Part shown: positions 5,098 to 6,071 of the stretch, piece after piece
How the letters are laid out: every line of letters begins with the position of its first letter
How positions within the stretch are numbered: position 1 is the stretch's first letter
DNA from: Hyphococcus sp.
Lineage (GTDB): Bacteria; Pseudomonadota; Alphaproteobacteria; Caulobacterales; Parvularculaceae
Direction of reading: 5' to 3'
Length of the DNA: 6,071 bases
Assembly: GCA_021604605.1 (NCBI GenBank)
Contig: BQJH01000178.1
Span: forward strand, 1 to 6,071
Translations under genes and position numbers: made by a program
Notes under the pieces: generated by a model
Told to the model about the DNA's origin: nothing
Databases searched by the model: none
The model's input: the letters and a program-made list of their open reading frames with translations, nothing else

Positions 5098-6071
5098 ATG
5101 GCTCTCCGTACTATCCCGCTTGGCTTAAAATACGCTGGAATCGGCGTTGGCGCTATTGCTTTACAGGCATGCGCATCAACCCAAACTGCCAATGAGGCGA
5201 ATAAAGTCAGCAATGAAGAATATCGCGCTGCTGTTGGCGTCTACTCAAATCCGGCTGGTCCTGTTGGCGATGAGGGCATGGACCCTATCGCTTCAGCTGC
5301 TTTTTGGGGAACGCGTTACAACGCAAATCAGTCAGACCCGATGGTCGCTGTAAAATTCTCGCAATCATTACGCAAAATGGGCTCTCTCGAAGAAGCCGTC
5401 GGGGTTATGCAAAAAGCCTCTGAAAAACACCCAGCCCATGCAGATGTCAGTCTTGAGTATGGCAAGGTGCTGGTTGAAAACGGCCGTGCTTTCGAAGCTG
5501 TTCGCCACCTCGAAAATGCGGCGAAAGAAAAATCAAACGACTGGAGCGCTCTTTCCGCTTATGGTGTCGCTCTCGATCAAATTGGCGAACATGCAGCGGC
5601 GCGCAAGCGTTATGACCAGGCATTGATGATTGCGCCAAACGCTACAAGCGTTGTGAACAACAAAGGTCTCTCTTACGCTATTGAAGGTAATCTTTCGATG
5701 GCGCGCACCACCCTGACGAAAGCGGCGGCGCGTGCGGGAGGCGATGCTCGCATCCGCCAGAATTTGGCTCTTGTTCTTGCGCTCTCCGGCGATATGCAGG
5801 GTGCTGAGCGTCTTGCACGCTCTGATCTGCCGCCTCAAGTTGCAGACAATAATATTGATTATTTCCGCCAGCTGATGAACCAGCCAGCCTATTGGGATGA
5901 GTATGCAGCAACGAATGTTGACGCCCCGAACTTTGATAAGGCGCCGAGCGCACCTCTATCGCCAAAACAAAAACCACAGCTTCAGGAACAACCAAAGCCT
6001 GAAGATGACAAGAACGAAGACGGCGCGCCGATCGCTTTGATTGAGGTGGCGCCCGTCACCAACGCGTCTAC
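5098..6071 (+). CDS. TadD-like TPR lipoprotein of Flp/Tad pilus type (partial, open at 3' end)
   Basis: The frame is open from ATG 5098 (GAGG 6 nt upstream) to the window edge, 324 codons with no stop. Residues 1-24 form a signal peptide with basic Arg4/Lys11 and a hydrophobic core ending L-Q-A-C, so Cys25 is a likely lipidation site (Gln at -2 is unusual). The motif AFWGTRYNANQSDP (68-81) precedes about five tetratricopeptide units: 83-112, 113-146, 148-181, 182-214 and 216-249. The block RIRQNLALVLALSGDMQGAE (218-237) followed by LARSDLPP and YFRQLM (255-260) is the pattern I know from TadD proteins of Flp pilus assembly. TadD is thought to be an outer-membrane-associated lipoprotein helping the secretin complex. 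After about residue 266 comes a tail rich in Pro, Lys, Glu, Gln and Asp, at least 55 residues, not typical of the TPR core. No other tad gene is visible, so a general TPR lipoprotein remains possible. Confidence 0.83.
   Translation, partial: MALRTIPLGLKYAGIGVGAIALQACASTQTANEANKVSNEEYRAAVGVYSNPAGPVGDEGMDPIASAAFWGTRYNANQSDPMVAVKFSQSLRKMGSLEEAVGVMQKASEKHPAHADVSLEYGKVLVENGRAFEAVRHLENAAKEKSNDWSALSAYGVALDQIGEHAAARKRYDQALMIAPNATSVVNNKGLSYAIEGNLSMARTTLTKAAARAGGDARIRQNLALVLALSGDMQGAERLARSDLPPQVADNNIDYFRQLMNQPAYWDEYAATNVDAPNFDKAPSAPLSPKQKPQLQEQPKPEDDKNEDGAPIALIEVAPVTNAS

Noticed and set aside
5533..5995. Two open frames of about 100 codons on the minus strand opposite the TadD-like gene
   Set aside because: The plus-strand frame has a signal peptide, TPR repeats and TadD motifs; the antisense frames show nothing recognisable.
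1..6071. Possible mobile element, CRISPR array, toxin-antitoxin pair or defence system
   Set aside because: No direct repeat arrays, transposase or integrase motifs, or small paired genes are seen; every gene fits a chromosomal housekeeping or envelope family.

Overview
The window looks like ordinary core chromosome of an alphaproteobacterium. The base composition is moderately GC-rich, roughly mid-50s percent by eye. The gene order ftsX - YdcF-like (DUF218) - plsC - DUF2125 is one I associate with alphaproteobacteria, and the TadD-type TPR protein at the right end fits the same group. A caulobacterial, hyphomonad or parvularculan lineage is plausible, but I cannot fix the genus by reading alone.

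Layout: (1) Positions 1-2569, plus strand, hold a compact run: the C-terminal end of FtsX, a membrane-anchored YdcF/DUF218 protein, a 1-acyl-glycerol-3-phosphate acyltransferase (PlsC), and a DUF2125 envelope protein. Gaps are 70 nt, 4 nt and a 4-nt ATGA overlap, so at least the last three are probably one transcriptional unit. The theme is envelope biogenesis: division and wall remodelling, phospholipid synthesis, and an inner-membrane-anchored protein of unknown function. (2) Positions 2654-3151, plus strand, hold a stand-alone exported YciI-like protein with its own strong Shine-Dalgarno sequence. (3) Positions 3179-4987, minus strand, hold an M17 leucyl-type aminopeptidase followed 69 nt later by a short MarR-family regulator, which converges on the YciI-like gene. 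(4) Positions 4988-5097 are a divergent intergenic region. (5) From 5098 to the right edge, plus strand, runs a TadD-like TPR lipoprotein of Flp/Tad pilus type. It is still open at the window end and carries a long proline- and charge-rich C-terminal tail.

I found no RNA genes, insertion sequences, CRISPR arrays, phage genes or attachment sites, and no gene-free stretch longer than about 110 nt. I do not see a previously undescribed system here. The points worth a second look are modest: the conserved but uncharacterised DUF2125 gene translationally coupled to plsC, the export signal on a YciI-like domain, the TadD tail, and variant motif residues in PlsC.
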